From Psychroflexus sp. (GTDB lineage: Bacteria; Bacteroidota; Bacteroidia; Flavobacteriales; Flavobacteriaceae): a DNA stretch of 14,148 nt. Each line of letters opens with the position of its first letter. The stretch's first letter is position 1. The notes below the pieces were generated by a model. The model saw only the letters and a program-made list of their open reading frames with translations, searched no databases and was not told the DNA's origin. Below are positions 7,097 through 14,148 of the stretch, one piece after another. The stretch is from contig SKIG01000166.1 of the NCBI GenBank assembly GCA_007116535.1, positions 1 to 14,148 on the forward strand, read 5' to 3'. The position numbers were made by a program, and so were the translations under genes.

Positions 7097-7579
7097 ATGT
7101 TAGTAGATTTTAAAGAATTACCAGGTTCTAGTAGAATTTGGATATATCCTAGCAACCGAAATTTTACACAGGAAGAACAAGAGGAACTCAAAGTTCGATT
7201 ATCTTCGTTTTTAGAGGAATGGACTGCTCATGGAAAAAGCTTGAAAGCTGCATTTGAAATTAAATACAATCGTTTTATCGTGATAGGTTTAGACCAAGAA
7301 GTGGCTTCAGCATCAGGATGTTCTATAGATGCTTCGGTTCGCTTTATTCAGGAGCTACAACGCATATATGAAGTAGATTTACTAGATAAAATGAACGTCA
7401 CCTTCAGACAAGGTCAGTATTTCGCTCACAAAGATTTGAAAGAATTTAAGCAACTTGTCAAGTCAAAATCTGTGTCAGCGAAAACCATTGTATTCAATAA
7501 TTTGGTAAATACCAAGGAAGAATACGAAGAATATTGGGAAGTCCCCATGACAGAAAGTTGGCATAGTCGTTTTTTATAA
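7097..7579 (+). CDS. conserved Bacteroidota protein of unknown function
   Basis: This 160-residue soluble protein starts MLVDFKELPGSSRIWIYPSN. I chose the ATG at 7097 because it lies 10 bases after the previous stop; an in-frame TTG at 7064 would overlap the CCG gene by 23 bases and add 11 residues that do not look like a domain. I recognise the family as one conserved next to the Fe-S genes in Bacteroidota and often labelled 'ABC transporter ATPase'. I see no Walker A, Walker B or ABC signature, so that label looks wrong. Visible features are a predicted alpha/beta fold, an RFIVIGLDQE strand, one cysteine in the segment SASGCSIDASVRFIQ, an aromatic and acidic stretch (EEYEEYWEVP), and the terminus SWHSRFL. 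No signal peptide or membrane segment is seen. Its position in the run suggests a role in assembly, maturation or regulation of the Fe-S complex; this is inference. Confidence 0.85.
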   Translation: MLVDFKELPGSSRIWIYPSNRNFTQEEQEELKVRLSSFLEEWTAHGKSLKAAFEIKYNRFIVIGLDQEVASASGCSIDASVRFIQELQRIYEVDLLDKMNVTFRQGQYFAHKDLKEFKQLVKSKSVSAKTIVFNNLVNTKEEYEEYWEVPMTESWHSRFL

Positions 7580-7607
7580 ATTTTCCATTTAATACATTGC
7601 CCCATAT

Positions 7608-10496
7608 ATGAAAAGATTCCTCTTAATAGGATTACTTTGTTCTAATGCTATTCTTGCTCAGAATCATCCCTTGCATCATGCAAATGAAACCGAAAGGGAC
7701 GCTCAAGTTAAATGGGTAGACAGCGTTTACGATAGTTTAAGTTTAGATGAAAAAATTGGTCAATTATTTGTAGTTGATGTTTTCTCTAGCAAAGATGAAG
7801 CACACTTCAACTACATTCGCTCATTAATAAAAAATCAACATATCGGGGGACTTATTTTTTCAAAAGGTGGCCCAGTAAGACAAGCACATCTAACCAATGA
7901 ATTTCAGTCACTCTCGAAAGTTCCTTTACTTATTAGTATGGATGCAGAATGGGGCTTAGCAATGCGATTAGATTCAACCTATGCATTTCCCTGGAACATG
8001 ACTTTGGGAGCAATTCAAGATGAAAAGCTGATTGAAAAAACAGGTTTTCAAATGGGAAAACATGCCAAAAGACTTGGTGTCCATATGAATTTTGCTCCTG
8101 TCGTGGATATTAACACAAATCCTAAAAACCCTATTATAGGTAATCGTTCGTTTGGAGAAAACAAAGAAAATGTTGCCCAAAAAGCAATTGTATTGATGCA
8201 CGGAATGCATCGTGCAGGAACGCTCACTAATGCAAAGCACTTCCCAGGTCATGGAGATACTGATCAGGATTCGCATAAGACTTTACCAAGTATTTCTTTT
8301 TCAGAAGAGCGCATCAAAGAGGTTGAGATATATCCATTTGAGCAAATTTTTAATGAAGGGGTCACAAGTGTGATGGTTGCTCACTTAAATGTACCTAGTC
8401 TTGCAAAGAAAGACAAGCTCCCAACTTCACTTTCGTATCCCATAGTAACCGAATTATTACAAGAAGAATTAAAGTACGAAGGATTGATTTTTACAGACGC
8501 ATTAAACATGAAAGGGGTTAGTGAATACGACCAAGTTGGCGAAGTAGATCTAAAGGCTTTTTTAGCAGGAAATGATATTATGTTGATTTCTGAATCGGTA
8601 CCCAAAGCAAAAAAAGTTTTTGTAAATGCCTACGAGAAAGGAATAATTTCTGAGGAAAGACTAGAGAAGTCGGTTAAAAAAATGTTGTTAGCTAAATACA
8701 AAGCAAACTTACACTTTCCAAACATCGTTGGTATTGATAACTTAGTGGATGACTTACTTGATAAAGAGAATGAAGATTTAGAGCGACAACTATTTCAAGC
8801 AGCAATTACTGTAGTAAAAAATGATTTGGGAGTCTTGCCACTAACCAAAACAGCTCAACGTGTAGGCTATTTGAACTTAGGTAAAGAAAGTGGCGATAGC
8901 TTTTTAGCAATGGCTAACAAATTTCATAAAATTAAAGAAGTTAGTATTGAAAGAGCTGAAGAGCAATTGCAATTTATTGATCATTTGGTTATAGGTTATC
9001 ATCAATCTGATGCAACGCCATGGAAATCATTTGAAATGTCGGCCCATGAAATTGAGTTGATAGACAAATTAGCAAGACAGAAGTCAACAACTCTAGTTAA
9101 CTTTACAAGCCCTTATGCGTTGCTTGACGTTAAAAGTTTTGTACCAATTTCTTCCATTGTTCAAGTATATCAAAACAAAGCTATTGCTCAAGAAGTTGCT
9201 GCACAAGTCATTTTTGGAGCGTTAGGAAGTTCAGGTAAATTACCGGTAAGTATTACTTCAATTTTTCCTGAAGGTACAGGTTCTACTCTAAGACCAACCG
9301 GAAGATTAGGTTATGATGAACCTGTTAACGTAGGTTTTGATGAAATAAAGCTAAGAAAAATAGATACGATTCTTCAAAAGATTGTAAAAGAAGAAATTGC
9401 TCCGGGCGGACAAGTGTTAATAGCTAGAAAGGGAAAGATTGTCTACCACAAGCCATTTGGGAGCTTGCGAGGCGACGGAAAAGAGGCTGTAACTGAAAAC
9501 ACCATCTATGACTTAGCTTCACTTACAAAGATTTTAGGTACGCTTCCATTAGTAATGATGTTAGAGGAACAAAATAGCTTTTCTTTAGATAGTGAGCTTC
9601 AATTTTTGTTCCCTGAAACTAATTTGGGTAACAAAGCTAATTTGACAGTAAAAGATATGCTTTCTCATTATGCTAGATTAAAGGCTTGGATTCCGTTCTA
9701 CAAAAAAACACAAGATGATTTTGACAGGTACTACCGAAAATCAGCTTCAGAGGATTTTTCTATTCGAATTACCGATTCTTTGTATTTGCGAACTGACTAT
9801 AAAGATAGTATAGCCAAGCAAATTGTAGATTCAGAGCTTTCTCTAAAAAAACAATACAAATACAGTGATTTACCCTATTATTTTCTCAAAGACTATATCG
9901 AGAAAACATTGAATGATAGCATTCATAAGTTAGCCGAGGATTATTTTTACAAGCCAATGGGTTTAACACGCATGACTTATTTCCCGCTAAGAAAATTTGA
10001 TGCTAGTGAAATTGCACCATCAGAATTAGATTTATTATGGCGTAATCAAGAAGTACTTGGCGAAGTGAACGACCAAGGAGCTGCAATGCTAGGCGGTGTT
10101 GGTGGTCATGCAGGCTTGTTTGGTAATGCTAAGAGCGTAGCAGAGATGATGCAACTTTTCTTAAACATGGGAAGTTATAGAGGAATCACATACCTTCAAC
10201 CAGAGACCATTCAGCGTTTCAATACCTGTTACTATTGTGAAGATAAAGTACGAAGAGGGATAGGTTTTGATAAACCCCAACTAGATAAAGAAGGGCCTAC
10301 TTGTGGGTGTGTTTCTTTAGATAGTTTTGGACATAGTGGTTTTACAGGAACCTATACATGGGCTGATCCTGAAGAAGAAATTATTTATGTATTTTTATCT
10401 AACAGAACCTATCCTTCAGCAGCAAACCAAAAATTGATTAGTAAGAATATTCGTACGGAAATTCAGCAGTTAATTTATGATGCACTAGTAGAATAA
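7608..10496 (+). CDS. exported GH3 beta-N-acetylhexosaminidase-like / serine beta-lactamase-like fusion
   Basis: This 962-residue protein has a signal peptide (1-18, ending AILAQ). Residues about 35-370 are a glycoside hydrolase family 3 barrel with the NagZ-type loop KHFPGHG (210-216), D221 and H223 as the acid/base pair, and nucleophile D297 in FTDALNMKG. NagZ-type enzymes remove N-acetylglucosamine from peptidoglycan fragments. Residues about 390-570 resemble the GH3 C-terminal alpha/beta domain. Residues about 578-960 are a class C beta-lactamase/DD-peptidase-like domain: SLTK (638-641) with serine S638 and lysine K641, YSD (752-754) in place of YxN, and HSG (909-911) in place of KTG. Cysteines C874, C877, C899 and C901 (CYYC and CGC) sit just before the last motif and could form disulfides or bind metal. 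Such fusions are typical of Bacteroidota. It starts 28 bases after the unknown gene and is the last gene of the run. The lactamase-like part is probably a peptidase or esterase, not a resistance enzyme. Confidence 0.92.
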   Translation: MKRFLLIGLLCSNAILAQNHPLHHANETERDAQVKWVDSVYDSLSLDEKIGQLFVVDVFSSKDEAHFNYIRSLIKNQHIGGLIFSKGGPVRQAHLTNEFQSLSKVPLLISMDAEWGLAMRLDSTYAFPWNMTLGAIQDEKLIEKTGFQMGKHAKRLGVHMNFAPVVDINTNPKNPIIGNRSFGENKENVAQKAIVLMHGMHRAGTLTNAKHFPGHGDTDQDSHKTLPSISFSEERIKEVEIYPFEQIFNEGVTSVMVAHLNVPSLAKKDKLPTSLSYPIVTELLQEELKYEGLIFTDALNMKGVSEYDQVGEVDLKAFLAGNDIMLISESVPKAKKVFVNAYEKGIISEERLEKSVKKMLLAKYKANLHFPNIVGIDNLVDDLLDKENEDLERQLFQAAITVVKNDLGVLPLTKTAQRVGYLNLGKESGDSFLAMANKFHKIKEVSIERAEEQLQFIDHLVIGYHQSDATPWKSFEMSAHEIELIDKLARQKSTTLVNFTSPYALLDVKSFVPISSIVQVYQNKAIAQEVAAQVIFGALGSSGKLPVSITSIFPEGTGSTLRPTGRLGYDEPVNVGFDEIKLRKIDTILQKIVKEEIAPGGQVLIARKGKIVYHKPFGSLRGDGKEAVTENTIYDLASLTKILGTLPLVMMLEEQNSFSLDSELQFLFPETNLGNKANLTVKDMLSHYARLKAWIPFYKKTQDDFDRYYRKSASEDFSIRITDSLYLRTDYKDSIAKQIVDSELSLKKQYKYSDLPYYFLKDYIEKTLNDSIHKLAEDYFYKPMGLTRMTYFPLRKFDASEIAPSELDLLWRNQEVLGEVNDQGAAMLGGVGGHAGLFGNAKSVAEMMQLFLNMGSYRGITYLQPETIQRFNTCYYCEDKVRRGIGFDKPQLDKEGPTCGCVSLDSFGHSGFTGTYTWADPEEEIIYVFLSNRTYPSAANQKLISKNIRTEIQQLIYDALVE

Positions 10497-10535
10497 TTTT
10501 TTACTTTTTTTAAGAGTCAACTAGGATCATTAGAT

Positions 10536-10543
10536 TAATTTTG
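10536..10543 (+). promoter_or_regulatory. possible -7 element upstream of bshA
   Basis: TAATTTTG matches TAnnTTTG. No TTG is seen at the expected upstream spacing, and the leader before the bshA ATG would be about 110 bases. It is the only full -7 match I find in the 163 bases between the GH3-fusion gene and bshA. Confidence 0.25.
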
Positions 10544-10552
10544 AAGCTATTG

Positions 10553-10604
10553 AATGAATGACAAATCATCAATTTTATGTCCATTCATTTTCATTTATTT
10601 TTTT
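10553..10604 (+). terminator. weak hairpin plus T-rich tract after the GH3-fusion gene
   Basis: The left arm AATGAATGAC (10553-10562) pairs with the right arm GTCCATTCATT (10579-10589) with one bulged base, around a 16-base loop. A T-rich tract containing a TTTTTTT run follows (10590-10604). The stem is AT-rich and the loop long, so this is a poor intrinsic terminator by E. coli standards, but its place 57 bases after the stop codon of the long gene run is right for one. Confidence 0.3.
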
Positions 10605-10606
10605 AC

Positions 10607-10646
10607 AAACAATAAAATAATTAATCAATTAAAAGATTATTTGTTT
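10607..10646. repeat. imperfect AT-rich inverted repeat just before bshA
   Basis: AAACAATAA (10607-10615) faces TTATTTGTTT (10637-10646), the reverse complement apart from one extra T. The spacer itself contains ATTAAT and ATTAAA. The right arm ends 13 bases before the bshA start codon. It could be an operator or a leader hairpin that hides the start region, but in DNA this AT-rich a chance origin is quite possible. Confidence 0.25.
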
Positions 10647-10659
10647 CTAATTTTTTTAC

Positions 10660-11781
10660 ATGAAAATTGCCATCGTATGTTACCCAACTTTTGGGGGGAG
10701 TGGAGTAGTAGCAACTGAGCTTGGTATTGCGCTATCCAAAAGAGGACACGAAATACATTTTATAACCTACAAACAACCTGTTCGTCTCGAATATTTGACA
10801 CATAAAATTCACTACCATGAAGTAATAGTTCCCGAATATCCTCTTTTTCATTACCAACCCTATGAATTAGCTCTTTCAAGTAAATTAGTTACAACAATTA
10901 AGCAACATAAAATAGATGTGTTGCATGTGCATTATGCCATTCCACATGCGTATGCAGGTTTTATGGCTAAACAAATGCTGTTGGAAGAAGGAATTGATAT
11001 CCCAATGATGACAACGCTTCACGGGACAGATATTACATTGGTGGGAAGTCATAGCTTCTATAAACCGGCAGTAACTTTTAGTATTAATAAAAGCGAAGTG
11101 GTTACCTCGGTTTCACAAAATTTGAAAGAGGATACCTTGAAAATGTTTAGTATTGAAAAGGAAATTAATGTAGTACCTAATTTTATTGAATTTAAGCAGC
11201 AACTATTTGAAAATCATGAATGCCAAAGACACTTAATGGCGCGACCTGATGAAAAAATCATTCTTCATATAAGTAACCTTCGTCCAGTTAAACGCATCGC
11301 AGATGTGGTTAAAATTTTCGAGCGTATTCAACAGAAAGTAAAATCTAAACTCATTATCATTGGTGATGGACCAGATAGAGAATACGCATCTATTCTTGCA
11401 CACGAATTAGGAATTAGAGACAAAATACTTTTCCTTGGTAAGAGCAATGAAATAGAGCGTATTTTGTGCATGTCTGATTTGTTTTTGTTGCCCTCAGAAA
11501 AAGAGAGTTTTGGACTTGCTGCTTTGGAAGCAATGTCATTCAAAGTTCCTGTTATTTCAACAAACACAGGAGGACTTCCTGAGGTTAATGCTCATGGAGT
11601 CTCAGGATTTTTAAGTAATGTTGGGGAGATTGATGAAATGGCAAATAACGCTATTGATATCCTTTCGGATGAAAAAAAGCTTGCCCAATTTAAAGAGCAA
11701 GCTTTCGAAAATGCAAAACAATTTGATATTGATCTAATTGTTCCTATGTATGAAAAGTTGTACCAACAAATGATTACTTAA
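10660..11781 (+). CDS. bshA: N-acetyl-alpha-D-glucosaminyl L-malate synthase (bacillithiol step 1)
   Basis: BshA moves GlcNAc from UDP-GlcNAc to L-malate, the first step in making bacillithiol, a low-molecular-weight thiol of Firmicutes and many Bacteroidota. This 373-residue protein is a GT-B fold family 4 retaining glycosyltransferase. The start MKIAIVCYPTFGGSGVVATE, with the glycine loop at 12-15, is close to the characterised BshA proteins. HGTD (121-124) is followed by ITLVG; SNLRPVKRI (205-213) opens the nucleotide-sugar domain; IIGDGPDR is at 233-240; and the EX7E motif is E282 to E290 in EKESFGLAALE. There is no signal peptide, so it is cytosolic. No other bsh gene is in the window. 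In other Bacteroidota bshB and bshC also lie elsewhere, as I recall. The end overlaps the end of the convergent glmM by 8 bases. The sugar donor comes from the pathway in which GlmM acts. Confidence 0.95.
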   Translation: MKIAIVCYPTFGGSGVVATELGIALSKRGHEIHFITYKQPVRLEYLTHKIHYHEVIVPEYPLFHYQPYELALSSKLVTTIKQHKIDVLHVHYAIPHAYAGFMAKQMLLEEGIDIPMMTTLHGTDITLVGSHSFYKPAVTFSINKSEVVTSVSQNLKEDTLKMFSIEKEINVVPNFIEFKQQLFENHECQRHLMARPDEKIILHISNLRPVKRIADVVKIFERIQQKVKSKLIIIGDGPDREYASILAHELGIRDKILFLGKSNEIERILCMSDLFLLPSEKESFGLAALEAMSFKVPVISTNTGGLPEVNAHGVSGFLSNVGEIDEMANNAIDILSDEKKLAQFKEQAFENAKQFDIDLIVPMYEKLYQQMIT

Positions 11782-13171
11782 TCTCTTTAGCTACTTCCTC
11801 TATAATTGATATAAATTTTTGTGCTAATTCATTGGCTGCTTCTTGAGTTGAAGCCTCGGTGTAAATTCTAATAATCGGCTCAGTATTCGATTTTCTTAGG
11901 TGAACCCAAGAAGATTCGAAGTCAATCTTCACACCATCAATGGTAGATACTTCTTCAGAAGCATGAATTTTTGCTACATAAGCTAAAATACCATCAACAT
12001 TTAAGTCAGGGGTGAGTTCAATTTTTTCTTTCGCCATAAAATAAGCAGGGTAAGATGCTCTAAGTTCAGAAACACTCATGTTTTTTTCAGCAAGTAGGCT
12101 TAAAAACAAGCCAACTCCCACCAAACTATCACGTCCGTAATGAAGTTCAGGGTCGATAATTCCACCATTTCCTTCACCACCAATCACGGCCTTTACCTCT
12201 TTCATTTTTTGAACAACATTTACTTCGCCAACCGCACTCGCATAGTAAGTTCCTCCATGTTTTTTAGTAACATCTCTCAAAGCACGTGAAGACGATAGAT
12301 TACTTACCGTATTTTTGCCCGGATGCTTGCTTAAGTAATAATCTGCTACACTAACTAGGGTGTATTCTTCACCAAACATCTTTCCGTTTTCGTCTACAAA
12401 CGCCAAGCGATCTACATCAGGATCGACAGTTATTCCTAAGTCTGCTTTTTCTTGCTTCACTTTTGCGCAAAGCTCTCCCAAGTGTTTTTCAAGTGGTTCA
12501 GGATTATGAGGGAAATGTCCCGTAGGGTCACAATAAAGTTCGATGCATTCTACACCGAGTTGTTTTAAAAGAGGTGGAATTGAAATTCCTCCTGTTGAAT
12601 TTACAGCATCAACTACTACCTTAAATTTTTTCTCCCTAACTGCATCTACATTTACAAGTGGATGTTCAAGTACTTTTTCTATATGTAAATCAATATAAGT
12701 GTTGTTAGTGTAAACCTTTCCTAAATCATCAACTTCAGCAAAAGTAAAATCTTCATTTTCGGCAGATTCAAGAATTTGTTTTCCTTCTTCGGCATTCAAA
12801 AATTCGCCTTTGTGATTGAGAAGTTTTAGTGCATTCCATTGTTTTGGATTATGACTTGCAGTGAGAATAATTCCACCGTCAGCTTCTTCTAGTGGAACAG
12901 CAACTTCTACTGTTGGTGTTGTAGATAAGCCCAAATCGACAACATCTATACCTAAGCCAACAAGCGTATTTGCAACTAATTGCTGAATCATAGCACCTGA
13001 AATACGTGCATCTCTTCCGATGACAACTTTGTATTTTTCTTTGTTAGATTGGTTTTTTAGCCACGTTCCGTATGCGGCTGCAAATTTTACAGCATCCAAA
13101 GGAGTTAAGTTTTCGGCAGGTTTACCGCCAATAGTTCCTCGAATACCTGAAATTGATTTTATTAATGTCAT
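11774..13171 (-). CDS. glmM: phosphoglucosamine mutase (phosphohexomutase family)
   Basis: This enzyme turns glucosamine-6-phosphate into glucosamine-1-phosphate for UDP-GlcNAc, which feeds peptidoglycan, LPS and bacillithiol synthesis. The 465-residue protein has the four phosphohexomutase domains. The phosphoserine loop is TASHNP (104-109) with S106. The magnesium loop is DPDVDR (250-255). The sugar-binding loop is GEGNGG (332-337). The phosphate-binding loop is RKSNTEPIIRIY (426-437). The start MTLIKSISGIRGTIG is typical of the family. The GEGNGG loop differs from the GEMSGH form of many phosphomannomutases, and similar Bacteroidota proteins are annotated as GlmM; activity on other hexose phosphates cannot be excluded. 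It is cytosolic, of full family length, and transcribed toward bshA, with the stop codons interleaved. The gap to the divergent pcm is 129 bases. Confidence 0.92.
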   Translation of the reverse strand: MTLIKSISGIRGTIGGKPAENLTPLDAVKFAAAYGTWLKNQSNKEKYKVVIGRDARISGAMIQQLVANTLVGLGIDVVDLGLSTTPTVEVAVPLEEADGGIILTASHNPKQWNALKLLNHKGEFLNAEEGKQILESAENEDFTFAEVDDLGKVYTNNTYIDLHIEKVLEHPLVNVDAVREKKFKVVVDAVNSTGGISIPPLLKQLGVECIELYCDPTGHFPHNPEPLEKHLGELCAKVKQEKADLGITVDPDVDRLAFVDENGKMFGEEYTLVSVADYYLSKHPGKNTVSNLSSSRALRDVTKKHGGTYYASAVGEVNVVQKMKEVKAVIGGEGNGGIIDPELHYGRDSLVGVGLFLSLLAEKNMSVSELRASYPAYFMAKEKIELTPDLNVDGILAYVAKIHASEEVSTIDGVKIDFESSWVHLRKSNTEPIIRIYTEASTQEAANELAQKFISIIEEVAKEIK

Positions 13172-13277
13172 TGTTTAGTTATTTTCTGAATGCAATTTTA
13201 CGGAATATAGATTGATTTTGCGACTTTATAAGGAAAATTTCGAGAAATTGAAGGGTAGTAATAGAATTGAATTTTTT

Positions 13278-13285
13278 ACATTTAC
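13278..13285 (+). promoter_or_regulatory. possible -7 element for pcm
   Basis: TACATTTA matches TAnnTTTG at all but the last base, and would start transcription about 10 bases before the GTG start codon. No TTG lies at the usual -33 distance. It is the best candidate in the 129-base glmM/pcm divergent gap. Confidence 0.25.
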
Positions 13286-13300
13286 ACCAAACATAAATTA

Positions 13301-13942
13301 GTGCAAGATCTTCCAAGACACCAGGGAAAAAGAAGGATTTTAGTTGAAAAATTGAAAGAAAAAGGCATTCAACAGAAAGAAGTTTTAGAGGCTATTGAAA
13401 AAATCCCACGCCATTTATTTTTAGATAGTAGTTTTGAAGAACATGCCTACCAAGATAAAGCCTTTCCTATTGGTTCAGGGCAAACTATTTCGCATCCTTA
13501 TACGGTAGCTTTTCAATCTGAATTACTAGAAGTACAACAAGGAGAAAAAATTCTTGAAGTTGGAACAGGAAGTGGATACCAAGCAGCTGTTTTATGCTTA
13601 ATGGGAGCAAAAGTTTATACCATTGAAAGACAGCTTTCGCTATACAAAAAGACAAGTAAACTATTGCCAAAGCTTGGCTATCGACCTAAGCATATGTCTT
13701 TTGGAGATGGGTATAAAGGCTTGCCTGATTATGCGCCATTTGACAAAATTATTGTTACCGCAGGCGCTCCTTTTATTCCTAAACAGCTAATGGCGCAGCT
13801 AAAAGTAGGAGGGAGATTTGTAGTTCCTGTAGGAGAAGAACAACAAATCATGACTTTACTTATTAGAAAAACCGCTAAATCTTTTGAAAAACACACCTTC
13901 GGCGAATTTAGGTTTGTTCCTATGTTGGAGAATAAAAATTAA
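13301..13942 (+). CDS. pcm: protein-L-isoaspartate O-methyltransferase
   Basis: This enzyme uses S-adenosylmethionine to methylate isoaspartate in ageing proteins, so that the residue can return to normal aspartate. The 213-residue protein is the usual length. It has the substrate-binding N-terminal region (AIEKIPRHLF, 31-40), the family signature around PIGSGQTISHPY (56-67), and methyltransferase motif I EVGTGSGYQAAVL (86-98). The acidic end of the next strand, E109 in YTIER, should bind the SAM ribose. FGDGYKGLPDYAPFDKIIVTAGAP carries the later motifs (given here only as the region from about 134 to 158). The start is GTG at 13301: the reading frame is closed by TGA at 13268 and contains no ATG before the domain begins. 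No Shine-Dalgarno sequence is seen, as usual in this phylum. The protein has no signal peptide and should be cytosolic. It is divergent from glmM. Confidence 0.95.
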   Translation: MQDLPRHQGKRRILVEKLKEKGIQQKEVLEAIEKIPRHLFLDSSFEEHAYQDKAFPIGSGQTISHPYTVAFQSELLEVQQGEKILEVGTGSGYQAAVLCLMGAKVYTIERQLSLYKKTSKLLPKLGYRPKHMSFGDGYKGLPDYAPFDKIIVTAGAPFIPKQLMAQLKVGGRFVVPVGEEQQIMTLLIRKTAKSFEKHTFGEFRFVPMLENKN

Positions 13943-14148
13943 AGATGCCTTTTTTTTTTACTCTGAATTCAATAGGATTAAATTAGATAATATAGAGTAA
14001 GTTTCATAAAGAGTCTAAAACAAATTATCATAAATCGAATTTACGTTAGTAGCTAACTAGTGTTTTTAGATTTCAACTAATTAAACAATCAATAATTTTT
14101 TGAATATCTTGCTGATAAAATGACAATTTTACTTACTTTTATGTTTCA
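13943..14148. other. AT-rich intergenic DNA after pcm
   Basis: No gene is supported here. A run of ten T lies just after the pcm stop (13950-13959) without a convincing stem before it. TTACTCT (13958-13964) and AGAGTAA (13994-14000) form a 7-bp inverted repeat with a long loop. GTTAG-TAG-CTAAC (14045-14057) is a small hairpin followed by a short T run. At the right edge, TTG (14109-14111), 22 bases and TACTTTTA (14134-14141) resemble a promoter pointing out of the window. Each signal is weak alone. Confidence 0.3.

Noticed and set aside
4083..8605. Minus-strand reading frames of 68-128 codons within the MCE, Fe-S, HAD and GH3-fusion genes
   Set aside because: All lie opposite well-supported genes, and none has a recognisable motif or a plausible start context.
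9519..10496. Antibiotic-resistance beta-lactamase
   Set aside because: The lactamase-like domain is fused to a GH3 enzyme, and its YSD and HSG motifs fit the wider serine peptidase/esterase family; nothing points to drug resistance.
11328..13670. Minus-strand frames within bshA (11328-11567) and pcm (13485-13670)
   Set aside because: They are shadows of genes with clear family motifs on the plus strand.
14120..14148. Start of a further gene at the right edge (ATG at 14120 or 14141)
   Set aside because: Only a few codons are visible, and the region also resembles a promoter, so no gene can be supported.
1..14148. Defence system, prophage, integrative element or CRISPR array
   Set aside because: No transposase, integrase, nuclease, toxin, spaced direct repeats or tRNA-associated ends were seen; gene order and composition look like ordinary chromosome.

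Overview
The window looks like a chromosomal core region of an AT-rich member of Bacteroidota, most likely Flavobacteriales or a close relative. The grounds are protein families and gene order typical of that phylum (bshA of the bacillithiol pathway, a GH3/beta-lactamase-like fusion, a membrane Fe-S oxidoreductase split from its CCG subunit), exported proteins whose signal peptides end in AQ, no clear Shine-Dalgarno sequences before the starts, and matches to the Bacteroidota promoter consensus (TTG, then about 18-20 bases, then TAnnTTTG). I see no transposase, phage gene, CRISPR array, tRNA or rRNA, and nothing that suggests recent transfer.

Layout. Positions 1-2204 (minus strand) hold the first 734 codons of an LptD-type outer-membrane LPS assembly protein that starts at TTG and runs off the left edge. 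After a 68-base divergent gap, a long plus-strand run begins: an exported N-acetylmuramoyl-L-alanine amidase with a SPOR-like tail (2273-3436), then, after a 107-base gap with a good promoter match, six closely spaced genes. These are an MCE/MlaD-type membrane-anchored lipid-transport protein, a membrane protein with two 4Fe-4S clusters, a small HAD-fold phosphatase-like protein, a CCG-domain (HdrB-like) Fe-S subunit, a conserved protein of unknown function, and an exported 962-residue GH3 glycosidase fused to a serine beta-lactamase-like domain (ending at 10496). Next comes bshA (10660-11781), whose end overlaps by 8 bases the end of the convergent phosphoglucosamine mutase gene glmM (11774-13171, minus). 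Then pcm (13301-13942, plus, GTG start) and about 200 bases of AT-rich intergenic DNA.

How the genes fit together. LptD, the amidase, the MCE protein and the GH3/beta-lactamase-like enzyme all act on the envelope: LPS export, peptidoglycan cleavage, lipid traffic and amino-sugar turnover. The two Fe-S proteins should form one membrane electron-transfer complex of unknown substrate. Their genes are separated by the HAD gene and followed by the unknown gene, so those four genes are the least understood part of the window. GlmM makes glucosamine-1-phosphate for UDP-GlcNAc, which is the sugar donor of BshA, so the convergent pair is metabolically linked. I found no clear undescribed defence or mobile system. 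The best candidate for new biology is the Fe-S/HAD/unknown cassette at 4515-7579.
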